DNA of 64,000 nt from Palsa-504 sp963790065 (lineage in GTDB: Bacteria > Actinomycetota > Actinomycetes > Streptosporangiales > Streptosporangiaceae): NCBI GenBank assembly GCA_963790065.1, contig CAWBNK010000030.1, forward strand, positions 48,454 to 112,453. Reading direction: 5' to 3'. Below the pieces are notes generated by a model. That model made no database searches, was not told the DNA's origin, and saw nothing but the letters and a program-made list of their open reading frames with translations. The position numbers were made by a program, and so were the translations under genes. Shown in pieces: positions 46,441 through 54,784 of this stretch. Each line of letters opens with the position of its first letter. The first letter of the stretch is position 1.

Positions 46441-47055
46441 TTACGGGGCGGCGAAGTCGAGGGCCTGGGGCTCGTCGGGAAGCGGCGGGATGGTGGCCGG
46501 GACGTCGTCACCGACCTCCTCGAAGCGCAGCCTGGCCAGGTCCACCGCGCCGGCTCCGCTCAGCAGCGCGCCGAAATACAGCGCCCTGGCCTCTTTGGCC
46601 ACGTTGAGGACGATGCTGGCCGGGGTCCAGTCGGTGGTGCCGCCCAGCGACCGGTCCTGCATGTTGTCGAGGACCAGCGTGCGGTTTTGCCCGTCGATCC
46701 GCAGCCACAGCCCGGTCCAGCCGGTGACCTCGCAGGCCCGCATCATGGCGCTGAACCGGACCTTGCGGCCGATGTAGCGGGAGGCGGCGATGCTCTGCAC
46801 CAGCGCGCCGAAGCCGGCTGGTTCACCGGCGGCCGAACGGAACCGGAGCTGCGCCACCCGGTCCCCTTCGTAGTCCGTCCCTTGGAGCAGGCCTGCCTCG
46901 TAATCGGAGGCATGGCTGCCGGTCATGCGCCAGGGAGACGGGATGGGCTCCAGCTGCACCTGGCCCAGCAGGTGGGTCAGGGCCTGGGTGTAGTTCTCGC
47001 CCGTTTCGGCCATGCGGGCCCGGACGAGGCGCTTGAGATCCTTGTTCTGCGGCAT
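46441..47055 (-). CDS. Conserved hypothetical protein with ligand-binding-like C-terminal domain
   Basis: 204 residues, start ATG 47055 with GGAGG nine bases upstream. N-terminal MPQNKDLKRLVRARMAETGE is a short helical motif seen on several actinobacterial proteins. The C-terminal region (ALVQSIAASRYIGRKVRFSA, GWTGLWLRIDG, WTPASIVLNVAKEARALYFG) looks like the beta-sandwich found with AraC regulators (effector or carbohydrate-binding-like). No catalytic motif. It lies upstream of the catabolic operon, transcribed in the same direction. Confidence 0.65.
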   Translation of the reverse strand: MPQNKDLKRLVRARMAETGENYTQALTHLLGQVQLEPIPSPWRMTGSHASDYEAGLLQGTDYEGDRVAQLRFRSAAGEPAGFGALVQSIAASRYIGRKVRFSAMMRACEVTGWTGLWLRIDGQNRTLVLDNMQDRSLGGTTDWTPASIVLNVAKEARALYFGALLSGAGAVDLARLRFEEVGDDVPATIPPLPDEPQALDFAAP

Positions 47056-47302
47056 GGTGAACAACCTCCGTCTCGGCGGCCGCCCCAGCGCCCGCTGACG
47101 GGCCGGCCCGATGACAGATGCGTGTTCGGCCATGCAGAGCAGGACAGGCCCGGGAGTGTGCCCCCCTTCGCCCTGGTGGATGGCCCTGCTGGGGACGGGC
47201 CGCCAGGCTCGGCGTCAGACCGCGCCGTAATCCTTATCGTGAACCACGCGCCGCGCCCGGGTCAAACGGGCCTGCGCGGCCGGCTGAGGCGGAATGGCCT
47301 TT

Positions 47303-47355
47303 CATGATCGCGGGCAGTTTTGGCCAAATGGCGACCAAAAGTGCCCGTGATCATG
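47303..47355. terminator. 53-bp palindrome, likely terminator or dispersed inverted repeat
   Basis: Arms CATGATC-CGGGCA-TTTTGG and CCAAAA-TGCCCG-GATCATG with two mismatched positions and an 11-base centre. It overlaps the stop codon of the methyltransferase gene, so it is placed to end that transcript. The rest of 47056-47302 shows no gene. Confidence 0.65.
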
Positions 47356-48118
47356 GGATGGGACGGAGGCGAGCGGGGGCGGGGGGTTTGTGCCAGACGG
47401 AGATGTGGGCGGTGCTGTCCCTGGTGAACGGGGTGCGCTGCCAGTCGGCGTAGCGCTCGCGCAGGGTCAGTCCGGCCAGGCGGGCCATCAGGTCAAGTTC
47501 GGACGGCCACACGTAGCGGTGCGGTGAGGAGAAGGTCTCCATCTGGCCGTCGATAACCCAGTAGTGGTGCGAGAACGCGATCTGGGTGGCCACGTCGTAC
47601 TCCTCGAAGCCGAGGTGCGCGGGGGTCACGCTGAACGCGTGCACGGTCTCGCCGGGCGGCAGCCGCTGGAGCTGCGGGACGTAGACCTCGATCACGAAGC
47701 AGCCGCCCGGCTTGAGCTGCGCGGCGACGTTGCGGAAGCACTCGACCTGCTCGTCCTGCGTGGTCAGGTTGGTGATCGTGTTGCGGACCAGGTAGGCGAC
47801 GTCGAAGGTCCCGCCGGCCTGGATGGTGGCGAAGTCGCCGACCGTCACCTTGATCCGGTCCGCGCCAGGCTGGGCCCGCAGCCGGGCGACCATGGCCGGG
47901 GACAGCTCGATGCCGCGGACCCGGACGCCCCGCTGGCTGAGCGGCAGCGCGATGCGGCCGGTGCCGACGCCGAGTTCCAGCGCGCTGCCCCGGCCTTCCT
48001 GGCCGGCCAGGCTGGCCAGGAAATTCACGGCCGGCTCGATGGCTTCGGGCTCGAACAGTTCCGGCCAGTAGGTTTCGTACCTCTGGGCTATCCGCTCGTC
48101 GAAGTACACCTTCGGCAC
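47351..48118 (-). CDS. Class I SAM-dependent methyltransferase
   Basis: 255 residues from GTG 48118. Motif I ALELGVGTGRIALPLSQRG, IELSPAMVARLRAQ, TFDVAYLVRNTITNLTTQDE and LKPGGCFVIEVYVPQL. Small-molecule methyltransferase with the methyltransf_25-like fold. Divergent from the GntR gene, with operator 3 between them, so it is probably in the same regulon. Substrate unknown, possibly a catecholic intermediate. Confidence 0.85.
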   Translation of the reverse strand: MPKVYFDERIAQRYETYWPELFEPEAIEPAVNFLASLAGQEGRGSALELGVGTGRIALPLSQRGVRVRGIELSPAMVARLRAQPGADRIKVTVGDFATIQAGGTFDVAYLVRNTITNLTTQDEQVECFRNVAAQLKPGGCFVIEVYVPQLQRLPPGETVHAFSVTPAHLGFEEYDVATQIAFSHHYWVIDGQMETFSSPHRYVWPSELDLMARLAGLTLRERYADWQRTPFTRDSTAHISVWHKPPAPARLRPIP

Positions 48119-48179
48119 ACCAGCACAGTGCCACGCGAGGGCGGCCGGCCGCCATCGGTTTTTACGCTGCACTCGGGGT

Positions 48180-48195
48180 AAACTGTATGCAGTTA
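48180..48195. promoter_or_regulatory. GntR operator 3 (autoregulatory position)
   Basis: AAACTGTATGCAGTTA, one base from the perfect palindrome, between the divergent methyltransferase and GntR genes and ending 19 bases before the GntR start. Confidence 0.75.
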
Positions 48196-48213
48196 CGTCG
48201 ATCAGGGAGAATG

Positions 48214-48993
48214 ATGTCCATGCCTCGTGTGGTGCAGGTGCCGGACATCCGTAAGGTCGACCTGCCCGAAGCCCGGCAGGCCATCCCGCACGTGCACGCC
48301 TACCTGCGGGAGTGCATCCTGGACGGAACGCTGCCGCCGGGCACCAAGCTGTCGCAGGTGAGCCTAGCCGCCCAGCTCGGGATCAGCCGCACCCCGCTGC
48401 GGGAAGTGCTGCGGATGCTGCAGGAAGAGGGCCTGGTCGAGATCGAGCCGAACCAGCGGACCAGGGTCGCGGGGCTGGATCCGCAGGAGCTCGACGACGT
48501 CTACGCGAGCCGGATCCTGCTGGAGACGCTCGCTCTGTCGATGACCATCGGTCACTTCGGCGCCAAGGCACGCGCCGAGGCCAGGCAGTTGCTGACCGCG
48601 ATGCGGCGGGCGGCCAAGAGCGGCGACTTCGGCGCCTGGTTCGCCGCGCACACCGAGTACCACCGGGTCTGCACCGCGGCGGCCGGCGAATCGCTGCAGC
48701 GGCAGCTGCGGGCCTTCGCCGACCGGACCACCCGCTACATCCGCATCTACCAGCTGTCCGAGCCGAACGGCTGGCAGGCGGCGGGCGACGTGGAGCACGC
48801 AGCGATCCTGGAGGCGCTGATCGCGGGCGACGAGCACGGCGCGCTCAGCGAGATGGCCCATCACCTGGAACGGACCGCGTTGCGGGTGCTGGCCGACTGC
48901 GCGCCGGATTTCGTGCCGGTGGCGGTCCCGCACGCGGTGGCGCTGATCGACCGTGACCCGCCCGCGCCGCTCCGGCTGACCGGAGCCAGCTAG
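48214..48993 (+). CDS. GntR/FadR-family transcriptional regulator
   Basis: About 259 residues. Winged HTH (LRECILDGTLPPGTKLSQVS, LAAQLGISRTPLREVLRMLQ, GLVEIEPNQRTRVAG) and FCD ligand domain (YASRILLETLALSMTI, AHTEYHRVCTAAAGES, DVEHAAILEALIAGDEHGA with metal-site His). AGGGAGA allows ATG 48211, 48214 or 48220. An ATG at 48187 lies inside the operator and is rejected. Likely repressor of the surrounding catabolic genes, relieved by a carboxylate intermediate. Confidence 0.9.
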   Translation: MSMPRVVQVPDIRKVDLPEARQAIPHVHAYLRECILDGTLPPGTKLSQVSLAAQLGISRTPLREVLRMLQEEGLVEIEPNQRTRVAGLDPQELDDVYASRILLETLALSMTIGHFGAKARAEARQLLTAMRRAAKSGDFGAWFAAHTEYHRVCTAAAGESLQRQLRAFADRTTRYIRIYQLSEPNGWQAAGDVEHAAILEALIAGDEHGALSEMAHHLERTALRVLADCAPDFVPVAVPHAVALIDRDPPAPLRLTGAS

Positions 48994-49033
48994 GCACGAG
49001 CCGACCTATAGTCGGACTCGGGAAGAAACAGGC

Positions 49034-49909
49034 ATGGGTCGGGTTCGCATCGCGCTCGCCGTGGTCGCCGCCGTGGCGGCGGTCACCGCGTGCTCAGGGA
49101 CGTCTGCCCCGCGGGCGGTCCCGGCCAGTTACTACCTGGCCCTGGGCGACTCGTTGTCCCAGGGCGTCCAGCCCGACGCGGCCGGGGTCAGCGTGGAAAC
49201 CGGGCAGGGCTACGCCAACCAGGTCTACGCCGCGCTGCGGCCCAGCCATCCCGGGCTGCGGCTGGTCAAGCTGGGCTGCCCGGGCGAGACGACCGCCACC
49301 ATGATCAACGGCGGCATCTGCCGCTACCCGGGCGGCTCGCAGCTGGCCGCCGCCGCCGCCTTCCTGGGCGCCCACCGCGGGCACGTATCCCTGGTGACCA
49401 TCGACATCGGGGCCAACGACCCGGAAGACTGCGGCAGCCAGCGGAACCTGATCGAGATCGCCACCTGTTTCGGCGCAGACGTCCCGGGCGCCGTCACCAA
49501 CCTGGGCACGATCATGGCCCGGCTGCGGTCGGCCGCCGGGGCCAGCGTCCGCGTGGTCGGGATGAGCTACTACCTGCCCGCGCTGGCCGAGTGGCGCAAC
49601 GGCACGCCCGGCGAGGCGATCGCCTGGCTGACCGAGCGGCTGACCGCCAGCTATAACAACCTGCTGGATGGGGTGTACACCAAGTACGGGGCGCCGGTGG
49701 CGAACGTGTTCGGCGCGTTCGACACCTCGGACTTCGGCAACACCCAGACCGTGCCGGGGATCGGCACGGTACCGCGCAACGTGGCCCGGATCTGCCAGTG
49801 GACCTGGGAGTGCGCCCCGCCGCCGCGCGGGCCGAACCAGCACGCGGACCAGGCCGGCTACGCGGTCATGGCCCGCGCGTTCCTGAGCGCGGCCGGCCCG
49901 GTCAGCTGA
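49034..49909 (+). CDS. Secreted SGNH/GDSL-family lipase-esterase lipoprotein
   Basis: 291 residues. Signal peptide with lipobox AVTAC (Cys20). Block I YYLALGDSLSQGVQ (nucleophile Ser), Gly in LGCPGETT, Asn in IDIGANDPED and the C-terminal His in NQHADQAGYAVMARAF, so the SGNH catalytic set is present. Membrane-anchored outer-surface esterase. Its stop overlaps that of the convergent dioxygenase gene by eight bases. Its relation to the catabolic locus is positional only. Confidence 0.88.
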   Translation: MGRVRIALAVVAAVAAVTACSGTSAPRAVPASYYLALGDSLSQGVQPDAAGVSVETGQGYANQVYAALRPSHPGLRLVKLGCPGETTATMINGGICRYPGGSQLAAAAAFLGAHRGHVSLVTIDIGANDPEDCGSQRNLIEIATCFGADVPGAVTNLGTIMARLRSAAGASVRVVGMSYYLPALAEWRNGTPGEAIAWLTERLTASYNNLLDGVYTKYGAPVANVFGAFDTSDFGNTQTVPGIGTVPRNVARICQWTWECAPPPRGPNQHADQAGYAVMARAFLSAAGPVS

Positions 49910-50807
49910 GGCCGGCGCCGGCCGGCTGGCCCGAGCGGATCTGCGGCTGGCTGACCGTACGGGTGATCGGGCCGAGCCACATGTCGATGGACCCGGGCTC
50001 GGCCGGGTCGAAGGTCCTGGGCACCCAGCCGGCCTCGTCCTCGATCCGGCGCACGCCGAACGAGTACTCGTAGGTGAAGCCCTCGGGGCCGAGGAAGTAC
50101 AGGAAGATCGCGGTGGACTGCGGGTGCCGGCCCGGGCCCATCTCGATCTCGACGTTGTGCTCCTGCAGGAAATGCCAGTTCCTGAACACGTCGTCGATGG
50201 TGTCAACCTGGAAGTTCATGTGGCACAGGCCCGGCCCGTCGCCGCGGAAGACGGCCAGCTTGTGGTGCACCGGGTCGATGCGCATGAGGCAGGCGGCGTC
50301 GGCGATCCAGTCCGAGACCCGGGCGTTGAAGCGCGTGCTCCAGAACCGGTAGGCCTCGTGCACGTCGGGCGCGTCCAGGCACAGGTGGCCGAACTCGCTG
50401 ATCCCGGCCTGACGGCTGAACGCCACCGGCCTGCCTACGCTCTCCTGCTGGCTGACCAGCTCGATCCGGTTGCCGAACGGGTCGTCGAAGCCGATGAACT
50501 CGCGGACCCGGCGGGACCGCGCCTCGGCGGCCGAGCCGCGGCGGACGGTCAGGCCCGAGCGCTCGAGCTCGGTTTCCGCGGCGTCGAGCGCGTCGGCGTC
50601 GGCCACGGTGAAGCCGGAGGCGATCACCCCGGACGGCCCCTCGACCAGGGCCAGGCAGTGGTGCCTCTGGTCGGCGCGCAGGTGGGCGACCCCGGCCTCG
50701 GTGGGCGCGGCCAGTTCCAGGCCGACGATCTCGGTGGCGAACTTTATCGCGGCGTCCAGGTCGGCCGCCCCGGACCGTACGTAGGCGATGTCGGTGAGCG
50801 TGATCAC
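49902..50807 (-). CDS. Extradiol ring-cleavage dioxygenase-like (VOC superfamily)
   Basis: 301 residues, two VOC modules. Probable Fe(II) ligands: His in ISEFGHLCLDAPD, His in GPGLCHMNFQVDT and Glu in GFTYEYSFGVRR, matching catechol 2,3-dioxygenase/BphC-type enzymes. It would cleave a catechol meta to the hydroxyls. Same strand as the SnoaL-like and second VOC genes, downstream of GntR operators 4-5. Confidence 0.86.
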   Translation of the reverse strand: MITLTDIAYVRSGAADLDAAIKFATEIVGLELAAPTEAGVAHLRADQRHHCLALVEGPSGVIASGFTVADADALDAAETELERSGLTVRRGSAAEARSRRVREFIGFDDPFGNRIELVSQQESVGRPVAFSRQAGISEFGHLCLDAPDVHEAYRFWSTRFNARVSDWIADAACLMRIDPVHHKLAVFRGDGPGLCHMNFQVDTIDDVFRNWHFLQEHNVEIEMGPGRHPQSTAIFLYFLGPEGFTYEYSFGVRRIEDEAGWVPRTFDPAEPGSIDMWLGPITRTVSQPQIRSGQPAGAGLS

Positions 50808-50815
50808 GTGGCGGC

Positions 50816-51169
50816 TCAGGTGTAGACGGGGGTCACGTCGATGTAGATCTGCCAGTCACGCACCAGGTCACCTTCGAAGATGAGGATGTCGGCATTGGGC
50901 GTGACGACGGTCTTGCCGTCCTTGCGCTTGTACTCCACGTCGATCTGCACGATGGTGGTGTCGCCGAACTCCCAGGAGTTCAGGATGTGATGGGTGAGAC
51001 CGCCGATGCTGGCCCAGAAGGCCTCCACTCCCTCCTTGACGGCCGCGTGGCCGATGGCCGGGTCGGCGTTGGCGAAGCGGAACCTCACGTCCGGCGTGAG
51101 GTAGGAGTTGAACTTCTCGGCGTCCATCGAGTCGATGGCGGCGAAGATGGGGGCGATGTCGCGGCTCAT
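50816..51169 (-). CDS. SnoaL-like / NTF2-fold protein
   Basis: 117 residues from ATG 51169. MSRDIAPIFAAIDSMDAEKF, YLTPDVRFRFANADPAIG, FWASIGGLTHHILNSWEFGD and the terminal VRDWQIYIDVTPVY give the cone-shaped NTF2-like fold used by ketosteroid isomerase/SnoaL enzymes and polyketide cyclases. ATG overlaps the second VOC gene stop. Probably an isomerase or dehydratase step in the pathway. Confidence 0.83.
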   Translation of the reverse strand: MSRDIAPIFAAIDSMDAEKFNSYLTPDVRFRFANADPAIGHAAVKEGVEAFWASIGGLTHHILNSWEFGDTTIVQIDVEYKRKDGKTVVTPNADILIFEGDLVRDWQIYIDVTPVYT

Positions 51170-52074
51170 GCAGGGCTCCCTGGTTCTTGGTTGGCGAGGA
51201 AGGTCTCGGGTGGCGGCACGCCCCACAGGTGCGGCGGCACTTCCCAGTCGTTGGCCACCCAGCAATCGTCGATCTGGTCGATGTCGGAGAACCACTCGAT
51301 CCACGAGCCCCACGGGTCCGGGCTGTAGTGGAAGAAGTTCGATCCGATGGTGTGCCGGCCCAGGCCCCAGCCCTCGGGACGGCCGCGGGCGCGCATCCGG
51401 TCCGCGCCGACCGCGATGGCGTCGATGGACGGCACCTCGAAGCTGGCGTGGTGGAAGCCGCGGTGGCTGCTGGCGATGAACCCGAAGACGTGGTGGTCGC
51501 CGGCCCCGGCGTTGAGGAACGTGACCCGGTCGTGGTGGATGGTGTCGCTGAGCCGCAGCCCGAGCACCCGGGTGTAGAAGTCGGTCATCGGGCCTGGCTG
51601 CGCGGTGAACAGCAGCGAGTGGCCCAGCCGCCGGGGCAGCACGTCCTGCGTGGCCACGGTCCACTGGGCGACGTTGACCCGCTGCTGGGTGCCGCCCATG
51701 TTGACCAGCACCTCGGCGACCGGCCGGGCTGAAGCCTGGGGCTGATCAAGCAGCTGCACCGGCGTGCCGTCGGGATCGCGGATCCACAGCCCGTCTTCTG
51801 TGGCACCGGCCGGAGGCTCGATCACGGGCGTTCCGGCCCGGTCGAGCGCCTCGCGGACCGAGTCCAGGGTGCCGGGGCGCAAGGTGAAGGCGACGTGGTG
51901 CAGGCGCTTGGCCGGCGCCTCGACCAGGCGCACCTGCTCCTGGTCCCGGCCTGGGCAATGGGCGACCAGCGAGCCGTCCTTCTCCCCGGTCTCCAGGCCG
52001 AAGTCCTGCAGGAAGCCCTCGGCCACGGCCAGGTCAGGTACTTCAAGCGCGTAGTGGTGCAGCCCCGAGATCAC
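51166..52074 (-). CDS. Extradiol dioxygenase-like protein 2 (VOC superfamily)
   Basis: 302 residues from GTG 52074 with GGGAG upstream. First VOC module GLHHYALEVPDLAVAEGFLQ, second module LGHSLLFTAQPGPMTDFYTR. Metal-site candidates are His in GFHHASFEVPS and Glu in GSWIEWFSDID. It resembles 2,3-dihydroxybiphenyl dioxygenase-type proteins. The ATG at 52107 lies within operator 4 and is rejected as start. First gene of a three-gene minus-strand operon. Confidence 0.85.
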   Translation of the reverse strand: MISGLHHYALEVPDLAVAEGFLQDFGLETGEKDGSLVAHCPGRDQEQVRLVEAPAKRLHHVAFTLRPGTLDSVREALDRAGTPVIEPPAGATEDGLWIRDPDGTPVQLLDQPQASARPVAEVLVNMGGTQQRVNVAQWTVATQDVLPRRLGHSLLFTAQPGPMTDFYTRVLGLRLSDTIHHDRVTFLNAGAGDHHVFGFIASSHRGFHHASFEVPSIDAIAVGADRMRARGRPEGWGLGRHTIGSNFFHYSPDPWGSWIEWFSDIDQIDDCWVANDWEVPPHLWGVPPPETFLANQEPGSPA

Positions 52075-52098
52075 GGTTTCTCCCTTCAACTCCGAGCC

Positions 52099-52133
52099 AA
52101 ACTGCATACAGTTTAGGTGGCTGCATACAGTTT
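52099..52133. promoter_or_regulatory. GntR operators 4 and 5
   Basis: AAACTGCATACAGTTT at 52099-52114 is the exact reverse complement of operator 1. A second, one-arm-degenerate copy (CTGCATACAGTTT) is at 52121-52133. They lie between the divergent VOC operon and the aldolase-like gene. Confidence 0.75.
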
Positions 52134-52172
52134 AGACAGGCGTTCGGCCGTCTGTGAAGAGGAGAACCCGGG

Positions 52173-52850
52173 GTGATACGTACAGAGGTCGCAGAGGCAG
52201 GCCGGGTGCTGTCCCGGCTGGGGCTGGTCACCGCTTACGGGCACGTGTCGGCCCGGGCCGGGGACTCGATGCTGATCACGCCCGCCGCCGACCTGGCCGG
52301 CGTCACCGCGGCCGCCGTACTCGAGGTGCCGCTGTCAGTGGCCTCGGGCCCGCCGGGAGCTGGGGACGCGCCGGGATCCGCGGGCCCGCTTCCCGCCGGG
52401 GTTCCGGCGGAGGCCTGGATTCACCTGGCCCTGTACCGCGCCCGGCCGGACGTGGCGGCGATCGCGCGGGCCCAGCCGGCCAGCGCCTTCGCCGCGGCGG
52501 CCACGACCACCTCGCTGGTGCCGTGGCACGGCCAGGCCGCGTGGCTGGGCGAGTCGGTGCCGGTGCACGACAGCGCCACGCTGCTGCGCACCCCGGAACT
52601 GGCCGAACGTGCCGCCCGCCGCCTGGGCCCGGGCGAGGCCCTGCTGCTGCGCGGCAACGGCGCCGTCACCGTGGGCGCCACGCCCGGCCTGGCCGTGGCC
52701 CGGATGTGGCTGCTGTCCGCGGCCTGCGAGGTCTACCTGGCGGCCCGCGGCGGGCCGGTCACGCCGTTGTCGGCCGAGGAGATCGCCTCATGGCGCGCTG
52801 TCGGCGACGAACTGCTCCCCCGGCTCTGGCTGCACCTGCGCCGCCAGTGA
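52173..52850 (+). CDS. Class II aldolase/adducin-family protein lacking zinc ligands
   Basis: 225 residues from GTG 52173. Fold motifs VLSRLGLVTAYGHVSARAGD and AWIHLALYRARPDVAAIARA are typical. The zinc-binding HxH that normally follows is RAQP, and the third His (normally RGHGAV) is Asn in LLRGNGAVTVG. Metal-dependent aldol or decarboxylase chemistry is therefore unlikely without another site. It lies divergent from the VOC operon under GntR operators 4-5. It overlaps the end of the membrane-protein gene by 63 bases. Confidence 0.8.
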   Translation: MIRTEVAEAGRVLSRLGLVTAYGHVSARAGDSMLITPAADLAGVTAAAVLEVPLSVASGPPGAGDAPGSAGPLPAGVPAEAWIHLALYRARPDVAAIARAQPASAFAAAATTTSLVPWHGQAAWLGESVPVHDSATLLRTPELAERAARRLGPGEALLLRGNGAVTVGATPGLAVARMWLLSAACEVYLAARGGPVTPLSAEEIASWRAVGDELLPRLWLHLRRQ

Positions 52851-54104
52851 CCGGGCGCCCCGCGGCCAGGCGAACAGCAGCGTGAGGCCGAGGACGGCGA
52901 CCATCGGCGTCCACCAAACCCAGGGGTTCCGCCACGAGGACTGGGACAGGAAGGTGAGCACCCCGGCGGCCACGCCGGTCGGCAGCAGGCGCAGGTAGCT
53001 CCGCGACGCCGCCACCAGCGCCGCGGCCAGCGGCGGCCACACGTAGTAGGAAACCATCACCGGTTCGAAGAACGTACGCAGCGCCAGCGCGAAGGCGACC
53101 CACCACAGCAGTTCCTGCAGGATCTGCGGACTCCAGTCGCCCAGCCGGGCGGTCCGCCAGCGGCGCCAGGTGGCCAGCGCGCAGGCGCAGGCCACCACGA
53201 TGGACAGGGCCCGCGCGGGCCCGGCGGCCACCGACCCGTTGCTCAGGTGCGGGGCCAGCGCGGTCAGGTAGATCCAGGGCGTGGGATGGTCGACGGTGGG
53301 CGCGTTGGGCTGGCTGGTGACCGCGTGGACGGTGGCGGTCCAGTTCGCCGCGGCCGCCGCGCCCAGCAGCACCAGGGTGGGCACCACGGCGCGGGCCACG
53401 AAGCCGGCCAGCCGCCGCGGCTCGATCGTCACCAGCAGGAACGGGAAGGCCAGCAGCACCAGCGGCTGGACGGCCACCGCCGCCCCGGCCAGCCAGGCGG
53501 CCCGGACCGGCTTGCCGTTCGAGACGGCCAGCACCGCGTACAGCAGCAGGCCGACGGCCACCGCGTCTTCGGGGTGGCCCCAGCGGATAGTCACGTTCCA
53601 CAGGGCCGTCGCGCCCGCCGCGGCCAGCAGGAAGCGCTTGAACTGGCTGACGGCCATCCGTTCGGCCAGCGCGTCGGCGGCGAACAGCGCCACGGCCGAG
53701 AGGATGACCACGCAGGGCCCGAGGATCAGCCATTCAGCGTGATTGCCGATCTGGCTGCCCGCCCGGAGCTGGATATCGGCTCCGGTCTTCAGCGGCAGCC
53801 CGGCCGCGTCGATGAGCGCCGCGACCGGGACCAGGATCAGGGCGGTGCCGGGGAAACTGACCAGGTTGGTGGGCGGGGTGTACAGGCCGGCCAGGTCCAG
53901 GTGCAGCATCCGCTGGGCCGCGACCAGCGTGGCCCACAGGTCATCGGGGACGGCCCAGGCCGTCTGGCCGTAGTAGCGCGGCCCCCAGATCGTGCCGGCC
54001 AGGCCGGCCACGATGAGGCCCACCGCGCCCAGGATCGGGAACACCCGGCGGCCCACCCGGCGGCCCACCCGGCGCGCGGCCGAACCGCCACCCGGGGCGG
54101 TCAT
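52788..54104 (-). CDS. Polytopic membrane protein, GT-C/DUF2029-like
   Basis: 438 residues, about 11 helices. It starts with a basic RRVGRRVGRRV segment (12-bp DNA repeats) before helix 1. Loop WGPRYYGQTAWAVPDDLWAT and IRWGHPEDAVAVGLLLYAVL resemble the first loop and DUF2029-type polyprenol-dependent glycosyltransferases, but the match is weak. ATGA overlap with the response regulator gene makes it the third gene of a TCS operon, so it may be an envelope enzyme or sensor partner. Confidence 0.65.
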   Translation of the reverse strand: MTAPGGGSAARRVGRRVGRRVFPILGAVGLIVAGLAGTIWGPRYYGQTAWAVPDDLWATLVAAQRMLHLDLAGLYTPPTNLVSFPGTALILVPVAALIDAAGLPLKTGADIQLRAGSQIGNHAEWLILGPCVVILSAVALFAADALAERMAVSQFKRFLLAAAGATALWNVTIRWGHPEDAVAVGLLLYAVLAVSNGKPVRAAWLAGAAVAVQPLVLLAFPFLLVTIEPRRLAGFVARAVVPTLVLLGAAAAANWTATVHAVTSQPNAPTVDHPTPWIYLTALAPHLSNGSVAAGPARALSIVVACACALATWRRWRTARLGDWSPQILQELLWWVAFALALRTFFEPVMVSYYVWPPLAAALVAASRSYLRLLPTGVAAGVLTFLSQSSWRNPWVWWTPMVAVLGLTLLFAWPRGARSLAAQVQPEPGEQFVADSAP

Positions 54105-54784
54105 GAGCACCGCTCGCCGGCGCCGGGCACGACCAGGCCTGACTCGTACGCGGCCACCACGGCCTGGGTGCGGTCGCGCAAGCCCAGCTTGCTCAGCACC
54201 CGGCTGACATGTGTTTTCACGGTCTCCTCGGTGACCACCAGGCGGCGGGCGATCTCGGGGTTGGACAATCCTGCAGCGATCAGCCGCAGCACCTCGGTCT
54301 CCCGCGGGGTCAGCGTACCGAGCGGTCCGGCGGGCTGGGCGGGATCTGCGGGCCGGGGCCGCTGGCGGGCGAACTCGCCGATGAGCCTTCTGGTTATCGC
54401 GGGCGCGAGCAGCGCCTCTCCTTCCGCGATTACCCGCACCGCGTCGAACAGCCGCTCCGCGGTGACGTCCTTGAGCAGGAACCCGCTGGCGCCGGCCCGC
54501 AGCGCGTCGTACACGTACTCGTCGAGGTCGAACGTGGTCAGGATCAGGACGCGCGGCCCGGAACCGGCCGCCGTCAGCAGCCTGGTGGCCTCGATGCCGT
54601 CCATGCCCGGCATCCGGACGTCCATGAGCACCACGTCGGGGCGGCATTCCTGGCAGGTCCGCACCGCCTCGGTGCCGTCGGCGGCGGTGCCGAGCACGGT
54701 GAAGTCGGGCTGGGTGTCGAGTATCGCGGCGAACCCGGCCCGGACCACCTCGTGGTCGTCGGCGACGACGATGCCGATGGTCAT
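54101..54784 (-). CDS. NarL/LuxR-family response regulator
   Basis: 227 residues. Receiver domain (IVVADDHEVVRAGFAAIL; phosphoacceptor Asp in VVLMDVRMPGMDG; Lys in SGFLLKDVTAE) and C-terminal LuxR HTH (LTPRETEVLRLIAAGLSNPE, ETVKTHVSRVLSKLGL). Paired with the kinase at 54781 (ATGA overlap). Likely controls the divergent ABC exporter at 56197. Confidence 0.93.
   Translation of the reverse strand: MTIGIVVADDHEVVRAGFAAILDTQPDFTVLGTAADGTEAVRTCQECRPDVVLMDVRMPGMDGIEATRLLTAAGSGPRVLILTTFDLDEYVYDALRAGASGFLLKDVTAERLFDAVRVIAEGEALLAPAITRRLIGEFARQRPRPADPAQPAGPLGTLTPRETEVLRLIAAGLSNPEIARRLVVTEETVKTHVSRVLSKLGLRDRTQAVVAAYESGLVVPGAGERCS

Noticed and set aside
48187..48213. Start of the GntR gene at ATG 48187
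   Set aside because: It sits in the operator at 48180-48195. ATGs at 48211-48220 follow AGGGAGA.
52075..52107. Start of the VOC gene at ATG 52107
   Set aside because: That ATG is part of the GntR palindrome. GTG 52074 has a GGGAG ribosome site.
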